The position numbers were made by a program, and so were the translations under genes. A DNA stretch of 64,000 bases from Oscheius sp. JU75 (Eukaryota > Nematoda > Chromadorea > Rhabditida > Rhabditidae): NCBI GenBank assembly GCA_037178855.1, contig JASJZC010000001.1, positions 7,998,001 through 8,062,000 on the forward strand, written 5' to 3'. Of the stretch, positions 9,501 through 22,539 are shown in pieces; the first letter of the stretch is position 1; each line of letters opens with the position of its first letter. The notes below the pieces were generated by a model. The model made no database searches. It was given only the letters and a program-made list of their open reading frames with translations, and was not told the DNA's origin.

Positions 9501-12500
9501 TCTGTCAGCTGTCTCGGTTCCGAGTGTGACCAGCGGTGAGCTGGTGGTCAATTCCGAAGGAACCGTCCTTCATCACATGGACTCGATTGTTCTGGCTCGC
9601 AGAGGCCTCATTCGGTGAGTCATTCGTCTCTTTTCCATGTAGAATGAATCCATTTCAGCTACCTGATTGCGAACATGGAACAGTTCGACCCCGCCGCCCC
9701 GAACAACATTCTGGAGAGGACTGAGAGCGGCAAGTTCCGTGTCCGTAACGACATGCAACTGATCCTGTACACGAGTTTCGCTCCTCCTCTTCAGAACTGC
9801 AAACTCGGGACAGAAAAGCCGTCGCTCCCTCTCTTCGGGTCAGTTTTTATAAGTTCTCTTTCTGTGTCAAAATGCGACATTCTCATTTATTGTTCCCCCA
9901 TGGCTCGGGCCTATAAACGCGGGCAATTTAAGAAACTTAGGCCAATTGGCTCCGTGTAGGAGACCCCTTGAGGAAGTCCTTTCTGGTGTCACTCTGTCTC
10001 AATCGAAAACGGAGAAGAGAGGATGCAGTATGCGCGAAAGAGTGGTAATTTGCGCTGGTGACACGTCTCTAAATTGGCTTTTGTTGGCAGTGACCCCTGC
10101 CCATTTGCATATTGTAATCAACTACTGCTTACTGGCAGAAAGAACAGAGCTCCCCACCCGGAAGTTGATGATTCTTTAAAAAACTTGAGTGACTTGGACA
10201 GATGCTGGCTATACAATAGGAAGCGGAGATTGCGCTCCTCTTTTGGCGGTCTGTCGCGGCGACTTCTGAGACGAACTCGGACAATGCAGCCCCGACAACA
10301 TCTGCCATGCTCCTTTGGGCTTTAATGACCAGCTTAGTAGCGAGAAAAAAGTCTTCAGCCAGATTAGTGCAGCTGACTCTTCAAAAACATGCTTACCGTA
10401 CTTTGATTGAAAACTGCCGGTCATCGTAGTCGAGCGGTTAGCCTTTTATCCTGGGAAGAGACAATTCAGAGTTCAAATCCTCATCGCGCACTTCAAGAGA
10501 AACCTTCGAATCAATACGAACTTTTCGAAGCAAAGATATTATAAAAATCTCGTGAAAGACGAAATGAAGCGCCTATTGAACCACCATTTCAAATTGCCCC
10601 TCTTCATGCCAAAAACAGCCATCTTCAGCCTCCCCCTCCTATTTTGAACATCTGTTGTCCCGGGCGGCGATCTAAATAGTTGAGAAGGAAAGCCCTGAAG
10701 TACTGGCCCTGATAGCTGCCAGGTGGTCTCTACCACTCTTTTTGAAATCATAGAGACTACAGTAACCCAACCAGTTCAATTTCAGAGCCAACAGTATGGA
10801 AGCGATAATCCCGGAGAGTCCAGTGACGATGCAGGAGATCATCGTGAACAAGAATGTCACCTCTCATTCCCCCTCGGACAAGATCCTGAAGTGGACTCAT
10901 TTGGGTTAGTTTGTGGTGGGAATAGTTTACCGTCTGCTGCCAAGTTGTCCTAATCCGCGCCGGCTGTTGTTTTCTCCCCGGGACCCCCCTACTTTGAGAG
11001 TTCCCCTCTGCACTTTTCAAGTCGACTCTTGTCAGCGTGATTAATGGACTTGAGCGAGGTCAGTACGAGGGAGAGTTCTGGGAGGCGACCAGATGTCGCC
11101 AGGTGCGCGATTGTTCGCTTGAGTGTCTACTATAGGCTAGCTGCCAGAATAGGACTCACTCTTTTGTAAGAGTTCAACAATTAGGATCGCGTGTTTGGTC
11201 TATGACGAGAAAATTACTACCTGACCCCCTCTCGGACACGCACAAGTTTTAGTATACTGTCCTCCTCATAGTAGTGAGCGGCTATTTGTGTTTGAGCAGC
11301 TGTCGTGCCCATCAATGGGACAGAAGGGCTAACTTTCGACAGGGTACAGAAAGAACAGTTTTTGACATAAGGAACCTGAGCTTTTCAATTAACGAACAAC
11401 TACTTGGGCATGTTGCAAAGTCAAAATAAGAAAGACAGAGACGATGCATGTGCGCACTGGACTAGCTAATCAAGTAGCCTAATCAGAGTGAGCGAGCCCC
11501 CTAAAAACTCGCTCCCAGACTAATCCCAAATCCGGGACAGGTGACAGTGGTCTAATTAGACCGGCTTCTGTAATAGTACTCCGCGGGGCTCTCTATACAG
11601 AACTTCCAGCGACCACCTGGCCCTTATGCAATCGTAACTCGAGCAAAACATCTCTCCCGAGAGTGGACATCTCGCGCGATCGGGAACAAACATCAAAAAG
11701 GCTGCATAAGTATCGCTTTACAGCCTGCAGATGGCTCCTGATCAGGGCATGTGGCCGAATGACCCTGAAAGTTGTTGGCCATATGGACCTCATGCAGTCA
11801 ATGTATCATTTCGACAGGCTCGAACCGGGTACACAAGGAAAGGATGATTGTTTGTTCTACCGTAGGTGTCAGAGTTTTCTCGACTAATGAGTGAAAACAG
11901 TTGCGACCCCTACGAAATATGAGGCTATGAATATGCGATGTGAGGAGAGAGAAAGCGAACTGCTGTTCCAATTTCGATGATTCTTACCCATAATGTCTAG
12001 GCAGTTTGATTCCTTATATCCCTACAGTAGCCCTGGTTGAAAACGGTACGGAATCACCACCCGCAGGACTCTAAGCTAGCAAAAAGTACTGTAGCTGTCT
12101 AGACATGTTAAGTTGTCCTTTCAAACTTCATTACAACTCTTGAGAAAAGTCTCCCCAGTAATCCTTCCCTCTCTCTGTTCTGTGATTGGAGTTCCATCAG
12201 AGCTCATCGAGAATCTAATGACATTGGCTTAGGTGCGGCTTAGCAAGTGACAGTCTCCTGTCCCCCGGGGGAGAGAAAGAGTCACTACCAGTCGGAGCTG
12301 GCGCCAAAACAACAAACAAACTCGAGGGTGTCAAATTCTGGAGACTGCTATTCGAATTTTTAATGTAAGTGTGTTCTCAGGCGGAATTGGCTCCTCTCAA
12401 TCCTCGGAATTGGGTGTTGGAGAGACAAGTCCCCCTGACCTCTTGACTGTGACTTGTAATGGAAAGCGCTTTGAAACCCATTGGTCCCGGAGTGGAGAGC

Positions 12501-13540
12501 TCCTATCGGGTTACATTGCCTTCTAGCCAAGAGGCTCTTTGAGGAAGCTGTCAGGAGTGAAATTGGCTACGAGCGAGAGTCGAGGAAAACTGAGAGCACA
12601 ATGAAATATGGGTCTCATTTTGAGAGGAACTGGGAATAGTCGGCCGGTACAAAGGACTCACATTATTATGCCAATGTACACATATTACACGCAAGCAGCC
12701 TTATTTATTCATCCGGAGACCAGAATAAGGTCACCAATTGCCCTTCTCGTAACCTTTTGCCCCTTAGTTCTAGGGGGAAAGGAAGTTGGACTACCGTAGT
12801 CGCGCGACGCATTGGCTAGTCAAACTTTCGCACGGCGTCTAATTGGCTCCCGCCTCTGAACTTCACCCAACTGGAACATTTTAGGAGTACAAGGAGCTCT
12901 TCTCTCCCTCATCATGGAGCCAGTTCTTCTGAGCCGAATCTACGTGGCCTCCCGCAGTAACATCCTCTCCAACGATGACCTCATGCACGCCTTCTTCACC
13001 AGAACAGGCGAGCCAACAAGGGAAGTCCATGCGGAGTTTGCTTCGGTAGGAATCTTTTATGTGATCAAAGGAAAGTCTGTTTAGAACTGGTTCATTCCGT
13101 ACCCGGGACCCCAGAAGTATTCTTACGTCAAACTGGAGCCGGCGGGTACTGTAGAACATCTCGACGTGACTGGAAAGCAGGTAGATGGGGAGGAATCTAT
13201 TCTCTCCAAGCGGAGCATTTATCAGGTATTGTTATATGTCTGTCTCTAAACAGAAGACTTCAGAACTTCCTGGAAATTTATCCGGAACTGGCAAAGGACA
13301 TGCCGTACCAGTCGGCGAAGGCCCAAGCCACCGAGTACAACAGCTCGAAGCACATGCTCTATCTTCATGTAAGCTCATTTTGAAATTAATCTATAGTGAC
13401 AATTTTAGATGGAGAATCGCGGCTATGGCAAATGGCAGACGAAGCCGTCGGAACTGTCCAACTTTTCACTGGAAGATACGGCTCCCTCCGAGGTCAAAAG
13501 TGAAGACACGTCGAAGATTGACTTCTCGCTTGACGCCTAA
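6549..13540 (+). CDS. adr-1: ADR-1-like ADAR with a zinc-less deaminase domain, 18 exons
   Basis: Predicted 880 aa. Exons: 6549-6605, 6645-6842, 6879-7091, 7309-7706, 7781-7931, 8040-8172, 8618-8702, 8740-8907, 8949-9048, 9089-9163, 9346-9416, 9459-9614, 9659-9838, 10786-10904, 12885-13045, 13085-13225, 13264-13368, 13409-13540. dsRBD1 spans about residues 104-172 and dsRBD2 about 440-501 (KKEAKNAAAREALACFF). From about 527 the adenosine-deaminase domain is recognisable by SDKILKW, VQGALLSLIMEPVLLSRIY and YQSAKAQATEYNSSKHMLY. The active site is lost. At the HAE position the sequence is VLHHMDSIVLARR; TSPC reads TSFA; SCSDK reads SPSDK. So the catalytic Glu and the zinc-ligand Cys residues are missing. 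In C. elegans ADR-1 is such an inactive ADAR that binds dsRNA in the nucleus and controls editing by ADR-2, the basis for the name. Introns 13 (947 nt) and 14 (1,980 nt) are unusually long for this locus. Confidence 0.9.
8268..8487. repeat. MITE-like foldback element in adr-1 intron 6
   Basis: A roughly 220-nt imperfect inverted repeat with arms of about 100 nt. The left arm contains ACTTTTCGGAACGAAGAT and TGTTCTGCGAAGTTGTAG. The right arm, reversed and complemented, contains ACTTTTCGAGACGAAGAT and CCTCTGCAAAGTTGTAG. The centre is at about 8372. The core matches the hairpin family elsewhere in the window. It has no coding capacity; target-site duplications were not resolved. Confidence 0.65.
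9839..10785 (+). other. adr-1 intron 13
   Basis: A 947-nt intron between GG and AGCC (Gly codon split). It holds a degenerate tRNA-like sequence at 10420-10490 and no recognisable exon. The flanking exons are contiguous in the ADAR alignment, so no coding sequence is missing. Confidence 0.55.
10420..10490 (+). pseudogene. tRNA-like sequence, probably a degenerate tRNA pseudogene
   Basis: An A-box-like TAGTCGAGCGG (10427-10437) and a perfect-looking B-box core GTTCAAATCC (10471-10480) are exactly 44 nt apart, as in a tRNA without a long variable arm. The acceptor, D and T stems do not pair when positions are assigned from these boxes, so it is not a functional tRNA. It may be a tRNA-derived SINE head or a chance match. 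Confidence 0.3.
10905..12884 (+). other. adr-1 intron 14
   Basis: A 1,980-nt intron inside the deaminase domain, by far the longest in the left half. The flanking exons (ending KILKWTHLG, beginning VQGALL) are adjacent in the family. I see no nested gene, tRNA or transposon protein. It carries several copies of short words (ATTGGCTCC at 12386 and 12842; TACCGTA at 12792) that recur in other introns. Confidence 0.5.
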
Positions 13541-13771
13541 TATGTACTATACACCCATTGTTGTTATTTGTATTCCCGAGAATGAAGACGATCCATTCGA
13601 ATCTCTGCTCTTCATGTCCCAAATGACATTAGTGCTGGTTTGATGGCTTGACGCCACCTGCCTCAATGGCCCCGCCCAGTTGTGAGCCCGCCCCTCTTTC
13701 CCTTATTTGCTATTGGCACTTGGTCCTCTCTTTCACTAGTTACTGTGTGGCGGTTTTCAACTACTCAAACT
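13541..13771 (+). other. adr-1 / ztf-11 intercistronic spacer
   Basis: Only 231 nt separate the adr-1 stop from the ztf-11 ATG on the same strand. A strong acceptor TCCTCTCTTTCACTAG ends at 13739. No consensus AATAAA is seen; AATGAA near 13582 is a possible variant. The spacing is like that of worm operons. Confidence 0.4.
13724..13739 (+). promoter_or_regulatory. candidate trans-splice acceptor of ztf-11
   Basis: TCCTCTCTTTCACTAG, a pyrimidine tract with terminal AG, 32 nt before the ztf-11 start codon. Confidence 0.4.
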
Positions 13772-16076
<2,305 letters not shown>

Positions 16077-17404
16077 ATCTCTCCTTTCCCCCAAGTTCTT
16101 ATCTCGCAGCTGTACTCTCAGTCTCCGTTCACCCTCCTAATTGGGTTATGAGGGTCTCCAGATGTTACCATATTGCGCGCAAACTTGGCTACTTACTTTG
16201 GTAGCCGGTAGGAGAGAGAGCACACAGTTTGCGGAGGGCGAAGAATGGCTGCGCATGCAAAGTAGCCACCTGCCGTGGTGGTCCATCTGCCACCGGCAGC
16301 AGCCCAAAAAAGGCCACCCGCTACGCGCCAATTTGAATACCATGAGGGGGTGACGGAGGCTGGACAGTACAGATCACTTACTACAAATCTCTTTCTTTCT
16401 TTCTCCCCGTTGGATCAGCTTCTCATTCCCCTTCATACATTGCTTTAGTCTCGACAATTTTAGCATACGAGTCCTCCCTTTGACCAATTTCCAAGTCAGC
16501 CGGTCTTTTCCTGTCTCTGGCGCACCCAAAATGAATAAATATTTTTGATTCCAGAGAGAGAAGTTCCTTTTAATGAACTGTGTGTCCCAATCCATCAAGC
16601 CTCGTGATCTTCTTGACATTTTCTTGATTACTTTTTCGGACTTTGAAGAGCAGATGGTCCCCTAGACCACATCGACTGATATGGGAAAGTCATAAAAGAC
16701 ATGAATGTGTATTCAATCCGAAGGCGATTACTTTGAGCCAGGTGCGGGCAGATGTCCCCCCGCTCCTCTCAAAGACTCATAAGGTCGCTCGTTTGTCTCA
16801 GTTTCTCCTCTCTAGTTGGCAATATTTGTGTACGATTGGCTCCTTCGCCGTGGAGGACTTTGGAGGAAACTACAGTAGAGGGGGAAAGAGTGGATCCCGC
16901 CTTCAATAGTAACTCAATCAGCGCGAGAACCAAACGCATGTTTTTGTAATTACTTAGGCCCAAAAGCCATAATGGAATCAGTCAAGGGATTGAGTGCCAC
17001 TCGGGCTTCAATTTCCAGTCAAGTGCCGTATTGACCCAGTCTCTCTACAGAAAGTTGTCACTCCATCCATCATGACAGAAGTTTGTGGCGTTCACAAACG
17101 AGTGAGTGACGAGGGAAGAGCCTATTATGTGCCAATATCTGGACTCTTAAGACTCAGGGGCCAGCTGCGACCCAGCTCCGTCAATAAGGACTCATCTCTC
17201 TCTCTATTAGGTAAGACGATGAAGGGATCACTTGACTGTTGAGCAGATAAAAACAGACAACCAATTACGATGCATTCAAAGTTGGCGCCTCGATTTAGAG
17301 CCAGTTAGAAAGTTGACCACAACAGGCAATAATATTTACTGTGTGAAATCTATAGAGTACCCGTGGGCTGAGCCAGTTCTGAGCGAATAATGTGGGGGAA
17401 AGAC
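16077..17404. other. convergent intergenic region
   Basis: 1.3 kb between the 3' ends of ztf-11 (plus) and the Dispatched gene (minus). It contains an AATAAA at 16534-16539. Small open frames here have no family resemblance. A short GC-rich inverted motif (GCCGTGGTGG...CCACCGGC) lies at about 16271-16297. Nothing else is recognised. Confidence 0.45.
16534..16539 (+). promoter_or_regulatory. possible polyadenylation signal of ztf-11
   Basis: AATAAA on the sense strand, 458 nt after the stop; the first such hexamer downstream. Confidence 0.35.
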
Positions 17405-20400
17405 TTAGAAGGCGAGGGTCTTCATCGGATAGTGACTGGTGGCTGAACAGAATGAGCAGTCCTTCGGTCGACGAAGAGTCATGGTCAGGAGCGGAAGGAA
17501 GAAGAAGGTGGCAAATGTCCAGGAGACGGTTGTCACGATCACGAGGAAGGTGCCAACCTGAAGAATGAGCTCGAAAACTGAGAGCATCTTACCTGGAAGA
17601 ACGCGTGGGTCTTGGAGAATAGCATGGCTGCTCCAGCCAGAAACGAGGTAGTGGCTGCTAAAGAAACTGGAGCCAAGGCGACCGCTGCAGCTTTTTGGAC
17701 TCTGTGGGAGGGACAGCCCTAAAACATTTGAATAAATTGAAAGCTCTGCTCGGTTGGTAGCTAGCCGTGATGAGGATGATCAACTCCATCGGTCTGTTAC
17801 CTCTTTGGGCAGTGCTGCTCCATAGTGCAGTGTATAGTCAAACGAGAGACCAACGACCAGGACGAGGATCACTGCCTCAAGTACACCCAGTACCCATCCC
17901 AAAAGAACAACAATGCCAGCAGAGGTGGCTACGATGCATCCGCAAGTTAAGACTGCTGGTAAGGCCTGGAAACTTCAGCTCCTGCTCTTACAAAATCCTA
18001 CCTGGAAGTGCAACTGTATGCAGGCAAAGATGGCCACCACGACCATGGAAATCAGAACAGACGACCGACAGTCGGATATTATCGAGCGTTGGAGATCGAA
18101 CCACGTACTCATAAGATACCATTCTGTCGTCCACCATCCGCCAGTTGGATTCGTCTGAGCCAATTTGCTGAAGGCATCCGAGAGTTGATTGAATCGATGG
18201 TTGTACTTGAGTTTGGTCGGCATCAGGGCAGAATATCTGAGTCGAAGATTGCAATTCATAAAAGGAGAGGCTTTACCCAGCTAATGCAAAGGTATTGTTG
18301 TCGAAAATTGGTGTATCGTTGTAGGCTGTAGCTATGAAATGAGTGGAGTTCCGAAGACAAAAATCCAGGTATGAGTTAGAGAACAGCTTGTGACCAGTAT
18401 TGCAGCAGACAAATCTACAGAATTTGTTTCACAGCTTTTCAAATAGTCTCACCCCTCCTCACACGGGTATCTGGAGCTCCAAACGAGGAACCTTTCCGGC
18501 CAGAACGCATCCGAATGATTCACAAAGGGTAGATGTCTTGTCTGATGCAGTTGATGAGCTAGTCTTTCGATCGAAGAGACAGAGTTGAGAGACCAGGATT
18601 CCATGGTTCTGGAAGAGAATAACGTACCGTGAGTGACTGTCAGGAGTACCGTAATGGCGTGTTAGCATCAGCTTGAAATCTAGCCGTTGACTCTGCTGGA
18701 GCCACTCCCCACACAAGACGGATATAAAGTGGCATGGCTATTTTGGCAGCAACAAACTCAAACTGCTGCTCGGCGTTATTGTCGTACCTGAAAAGCACAG
18801 TTGGTATTGAAAGAGCAACAAACCATTCGTGCAGATTGCTGGAGGTGAACACTTGAAGAGGATTGTACTCCGGTAGGTGAAGGTCATGGAAAGCCACATA
18901 AGAGGCCCCGATCGCAACAACCGAAAGCAAAGATAGCCAGATGAATCGGCCCTGAACAAGGTGTTTTGAAACTGAATTCGCATACCTGTAAGATTACAGC
19001 CGGAAAGATTTGTCGGATAGAGAGAGTCAAACTGTTCCCCCAAGATGGGAGTAGTCTTGAGAGACAGTCACAGTACCGTCGTTGAAGAATAAGTACGGCT
19101 GGTAGGAAGGAAACCACGAGAAACCAGTTGGCCAACATGACTACTCCAGCAAACAGACCGAAGCATCTGGAAAGAGTCGTAAGGAAGCAAAGAGGGGTCT
19201 TTTGTACTACACGGAACGTGCCTCTTAAATGTTAGATACTCGCCATGAGTTACTCTAATAAAAATTTCTTGTAGACATTTCTAATTTTGTCTAGATGAAA
19301 CTGCATTCCGTATAGTACAAAAGAACCGAAAAGAGTAGGGGATTACCTAAAAACGATAACGTTGGAGAGAATGTTGACAAAGAAGGGCACTGCTGTCGAG
19401 AAGGAAGTGAGGAACATGGTGGCGCTGGTATGGTGAAGACACTGGAAGAGTTATTTACGTTAGAAGAGTCACAAACTGCGCAGTGCGCACCAACTCATGT
19501 AAAACGATCTACCGTATCCCTTGAGTTGGTGCGCAGTTACGCTAGTCTTACCTCATGAAACGTGTTCTTGTTCAAATTTTCCGGAAACGAGCTGTGCAAC
19601 AGGAAAGCATCGTCGGTCCCTACAGCAATCAAGAGCACAAAGATGACCAAGTTGAGGAGAGGAAAGTCCTGGGTGAAGGCTACATAGATGCCCAAAGAGG
19701 CTGAAACAGTTCTCTCAAGCGGATTCTCTGTCTCTCAACCTGTGACGGACAATCCCAGCACGAAGAAGACTGCTATTGCAAAGAGAACGGATCTGGAATG
19801 GGCTGCTACCAGAATCAGAATCAGCCCTGCTGCTATCAGCGCCAGCCAAGAGTCTTGAACAGCCGCCTTCAGAAGCCTCTCCCTTTTCACGTCCATTAAC
19901 AGACCTAAACCTCTTGACATCGTGTCGTTTTTCAATTGGATCCGTCTCTTTCCGCTCTCTTTTTGTGGGTCAAATCTCATCAGGCGCCGGATCAAAAGAA
20001 GATAATTACCTTTTAGATGCAGCCCTTCCTGTTTGGAATAGTCTACCAAGGAATCCTCCACCTGGTCGAAAAGAGGTAGAGGGATGAAGATGTTCTGGGT
20101 CGAGTAGCCTAAACACATGATTACTTTCAGATTTATGGGCAATTTTAGGACCATCTTTATGGTCTGAAACCTTGCCTAACTCTGATTTTACGTCAACATT
20201 TTGGGTTTACACCTGAACCACACTTTTTCCGAACATCATATTGTTCAAGTGGATGAGAAAAGATGAAGTCTTCGGGACAGATTATGTTAATAAAGTACCT
20301 GTGAGCGTGAAGAAGGGAAAGAAGGTGTTCAACAGAAACGGTTTAGAGCTGAGATCCATCGGAAGGAGACGATAGAAAAGATCAAACATCATCTGCGATG

Positions 20401-22085
20401 TGCAGTTCATCGGAACACCTAAAGAAAATTTTTAACCGACTAGGAGAAATCTCACCATTGCAGTGGGTGCACAACTGATTGCATTTGAGCTTACAGTCGA
20501 TCAAGGCGTCCCTGTAGGGAGTACAATATTCCACCTGGTGTCTAACAATTTCCACATCGGCTACGCTGAGCTGTGTACAGTTGATCAGACTGTTCGGAGA
20601 CAAACAGGCGAAAAAGTTGGCCACACTCCAAATGTTTCTAAAGAGTCACGTTGTTTACGAACTTGAACTGTCAAAGCAGGTCGTTCCTCCTTTTTCACCT
20701 TGAAGACTTGCTCTAATAAACCATGTTCTATGCAGTTGCAGCCCTTGGTCCACTCTACAACTTTGCAGAGCATTGCAAAACTCAAAATTGATTTGGGGCA
20801 TCCGAAAAAGTTAGACAGAAGTCGCGGACCGCGTCCAGTAGCCGTAGACTACCTTGGACTCACTTGTACGGTGTGTAGGCCTCAAATCCAGCCAATTGAC
20901 TCCTTGAAAAATGATGCAGATTGCATAATTTTTCGAGAAACTTGACTTCGAAAATGTCTTCGAAAGAGGGAAGTTCCAGAACGAACTGACTGAGATGATC
21001 CACTGAACTCCGATTGGTCTGGAAATTGAAAGCTACTCACTCAATGGAATCGGTGCATCATAACAGGCGATGTTCGTCACCGCTGTGAAGAGATCTTCAG
21101 CCCAGTTCCTTGGTTTCCTCGTCCTCGAGACATTCGAAGTATCGACCAACGAGGTCGACTCATTCACAGCTATAGTATTCACAAATGGCACTCGATTGGT
21201 AGTGGCTAAAGACGCTTGTAGCTGCTTCCAGGCTAGTCGGGGACCGGACAGATCTGTGTCCTTTGTATCGAAACCCTGAAAATGTGACGCGTTCTTTCTG
21301 CGCTAACGTCTAGTCGGTAGAATTGAGGCAGCCCCCGCGGCTACGAGAACAAGTTTCGAGATCGTTTCTAAGCCCCCTTCGAAATGGAATTGATCGATGC
21401 TTCGACTTTAGCTGCCGTTCCAGAGAATGAGAAAGCCATTGACATTCAACAGTGCTTCAAAAATGCTCTTTCTCACCTAGAAAGTGACTAAACCGAACTG
21501 GTCCAATAAGATGTCGTTTAGGGCTATTTCTCAGCTACTTATCAACAACTCTGAAACAAAATGCACCTCAAATACGAGCTAACATGAGTACTTTGCCTGT
21601 AAGTCGCTCTTTCTCTCTCTGTTCAGCGGCAACCATTATCCGGCCACTGACCCATATGACCGGTCGGCCGCGACTGTCCCTTCTCGTAAAACTTTCCATT
21701 ATTAGAAGGGCGCGAGATTGCCTTTGGCAGATCTCTCAGAAATTAGGGGAACAAGGGCTGAGTCATGTGCGATGGTTGGATGCTATTCATTTTGCGAAAA
21801 GACGGAACTGGATCGTCGGCGAGGCAAAAAGCTGTCAGAAGATCCGTACATGAACTTTTTCCAGAGGTAGTCAAAACTTTTGCGGTGATACAATAGGACG
21901 TAAAACATGTTTCCCATTCAAGTGAAACCACCCAAGCTCACAATTTCCGCATTCTGCGTGAGATGAACCGGACGGAAGTAGAGGATGCAGGCTGGAATGA
22001 ATCCAGTGATTATCAGGGGAAGAAGGATGAAGAGCCAAGGTCGTTTGTAGAGATAGCCGGAGTAGAGCCGCAGCAGAGCGGTCAT
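17405..22085 (-). CDS. che-14: Dispatched-family RND transporter (CHE-14-like), 17 exons
   Basis: Predicted 950 aa. Exons 5' to 3': 22085-21942, 21275-21041, 21002-20864, 20637-20456, 20418-20299, 20108-19740, 19700-19552, 19441-19347, 19166-18986, 18951-18824, 18787-18650, 18608-18453, 18414-18277, 18236-18002, 17965-17801, 17718-17593, 17557-17405; all phases agree. Architecture: TM1 (LFILLPLIITGFIPACILYF), a large Cys-rich first loop, a sterol-sensing-like TM bundle with GTDDAF in TM4, a second loop with Cys and N-glycosylation motifs, then a second bundle with GLSFDY and a final TM. Acidic residues in TM4 and TM10 are the cation-relay signature of RND proteins. Dispatched exports cholesterol-modified Hedgehog in animals; worm CHE-14 acts in apical secretion in epidermis and glia. 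Assignment to CHE-14 rather than its paralogue PTD-2 rests mainly on overall form and remembered chromosome I linkage. Confidence 0.82.
20723..20773. repeat. hairpin repeat in Dispatched intron 3
   Basis: ATGTTCTATGCAGTTGCAG (20723-20741) pairs imperfectly with CTCTACAACTTTGCAGAGCAT (20753-20773). It is a member of the TGTTCTACAA hairpin family, inside the 226-nt intron 20638-20863. Confidence 0.5.
21276..21941 (-). other. intron 1 of the Dispatched gene
   Basis: A 666-nt intron between the exon ending HLTQNAEI and the exon starting GFDTKDTD, which are adjacent in the family. Nothing recognisable inside. Confidence 0.5.
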
Positions 22086-22539
22086 TCGCGCCACCGGGCT
22101 GACGCGCGGCTTGTCCGACCGCCCCCCTCTTTGCGAGGATTTAGGGAGGCAACTGTGCCTCAATCTCCCCTGGTTCTTCAGTTTTCTGATTTACGCTTGC
22201 TGGAAAACCTATCCGGCCCTGAAGACTTTTTTCTGGAAAACAGTCGTCTGCCTATTGAATAAAGGCCAAACCTGACTTTTTCGTGTGAACCTGACTATGA
22301 ATTTATTGTTATTAGGAAGTTTTTCTCGATATCTCATAGTTTACACAAAAACAAGGTGAGAGTCTGCTAATCGTCGAGTGACCGATGTCCAAGCCAAGGT
22401 CGACGGAACAATTACACCGCCGAGACCGTTGTTTACGTAAGAACGTGTTAATTTTCCCCCGTAAAAATGTATGGAATTTATTCGAGACAATAGCTAAATC
22501 ATATACAAACCGTAACAAATTGTTCCTAATACTCTATAG
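22086..22539 (-). other. mtx-1 / Dispatched intergenic region
   Basis: 454 nt between the mtx-1 stop and the next start on the same strand. It contains AATAAA on the minus strand at 22477-22482 (mtx-1 3' end). The Dispatched open frame extends upstream of its ATG at 22085 to about 22163 with no further ATG. Confidence 0.45.
22477..22482 (-). promoter_or_regulatory. polyadenylation signal of mtx-1
   Basis: AATAAA on the minus strand, 58 nt after the mtx-1 stop codon. Confidence 0.55.

Noticed and set aside
21918-22163. Upstream extension of the Dispatched N-terminus
   Set aside because: The frame is open but has no ATG before 22085, and the family N-terminus begins close to TM1.
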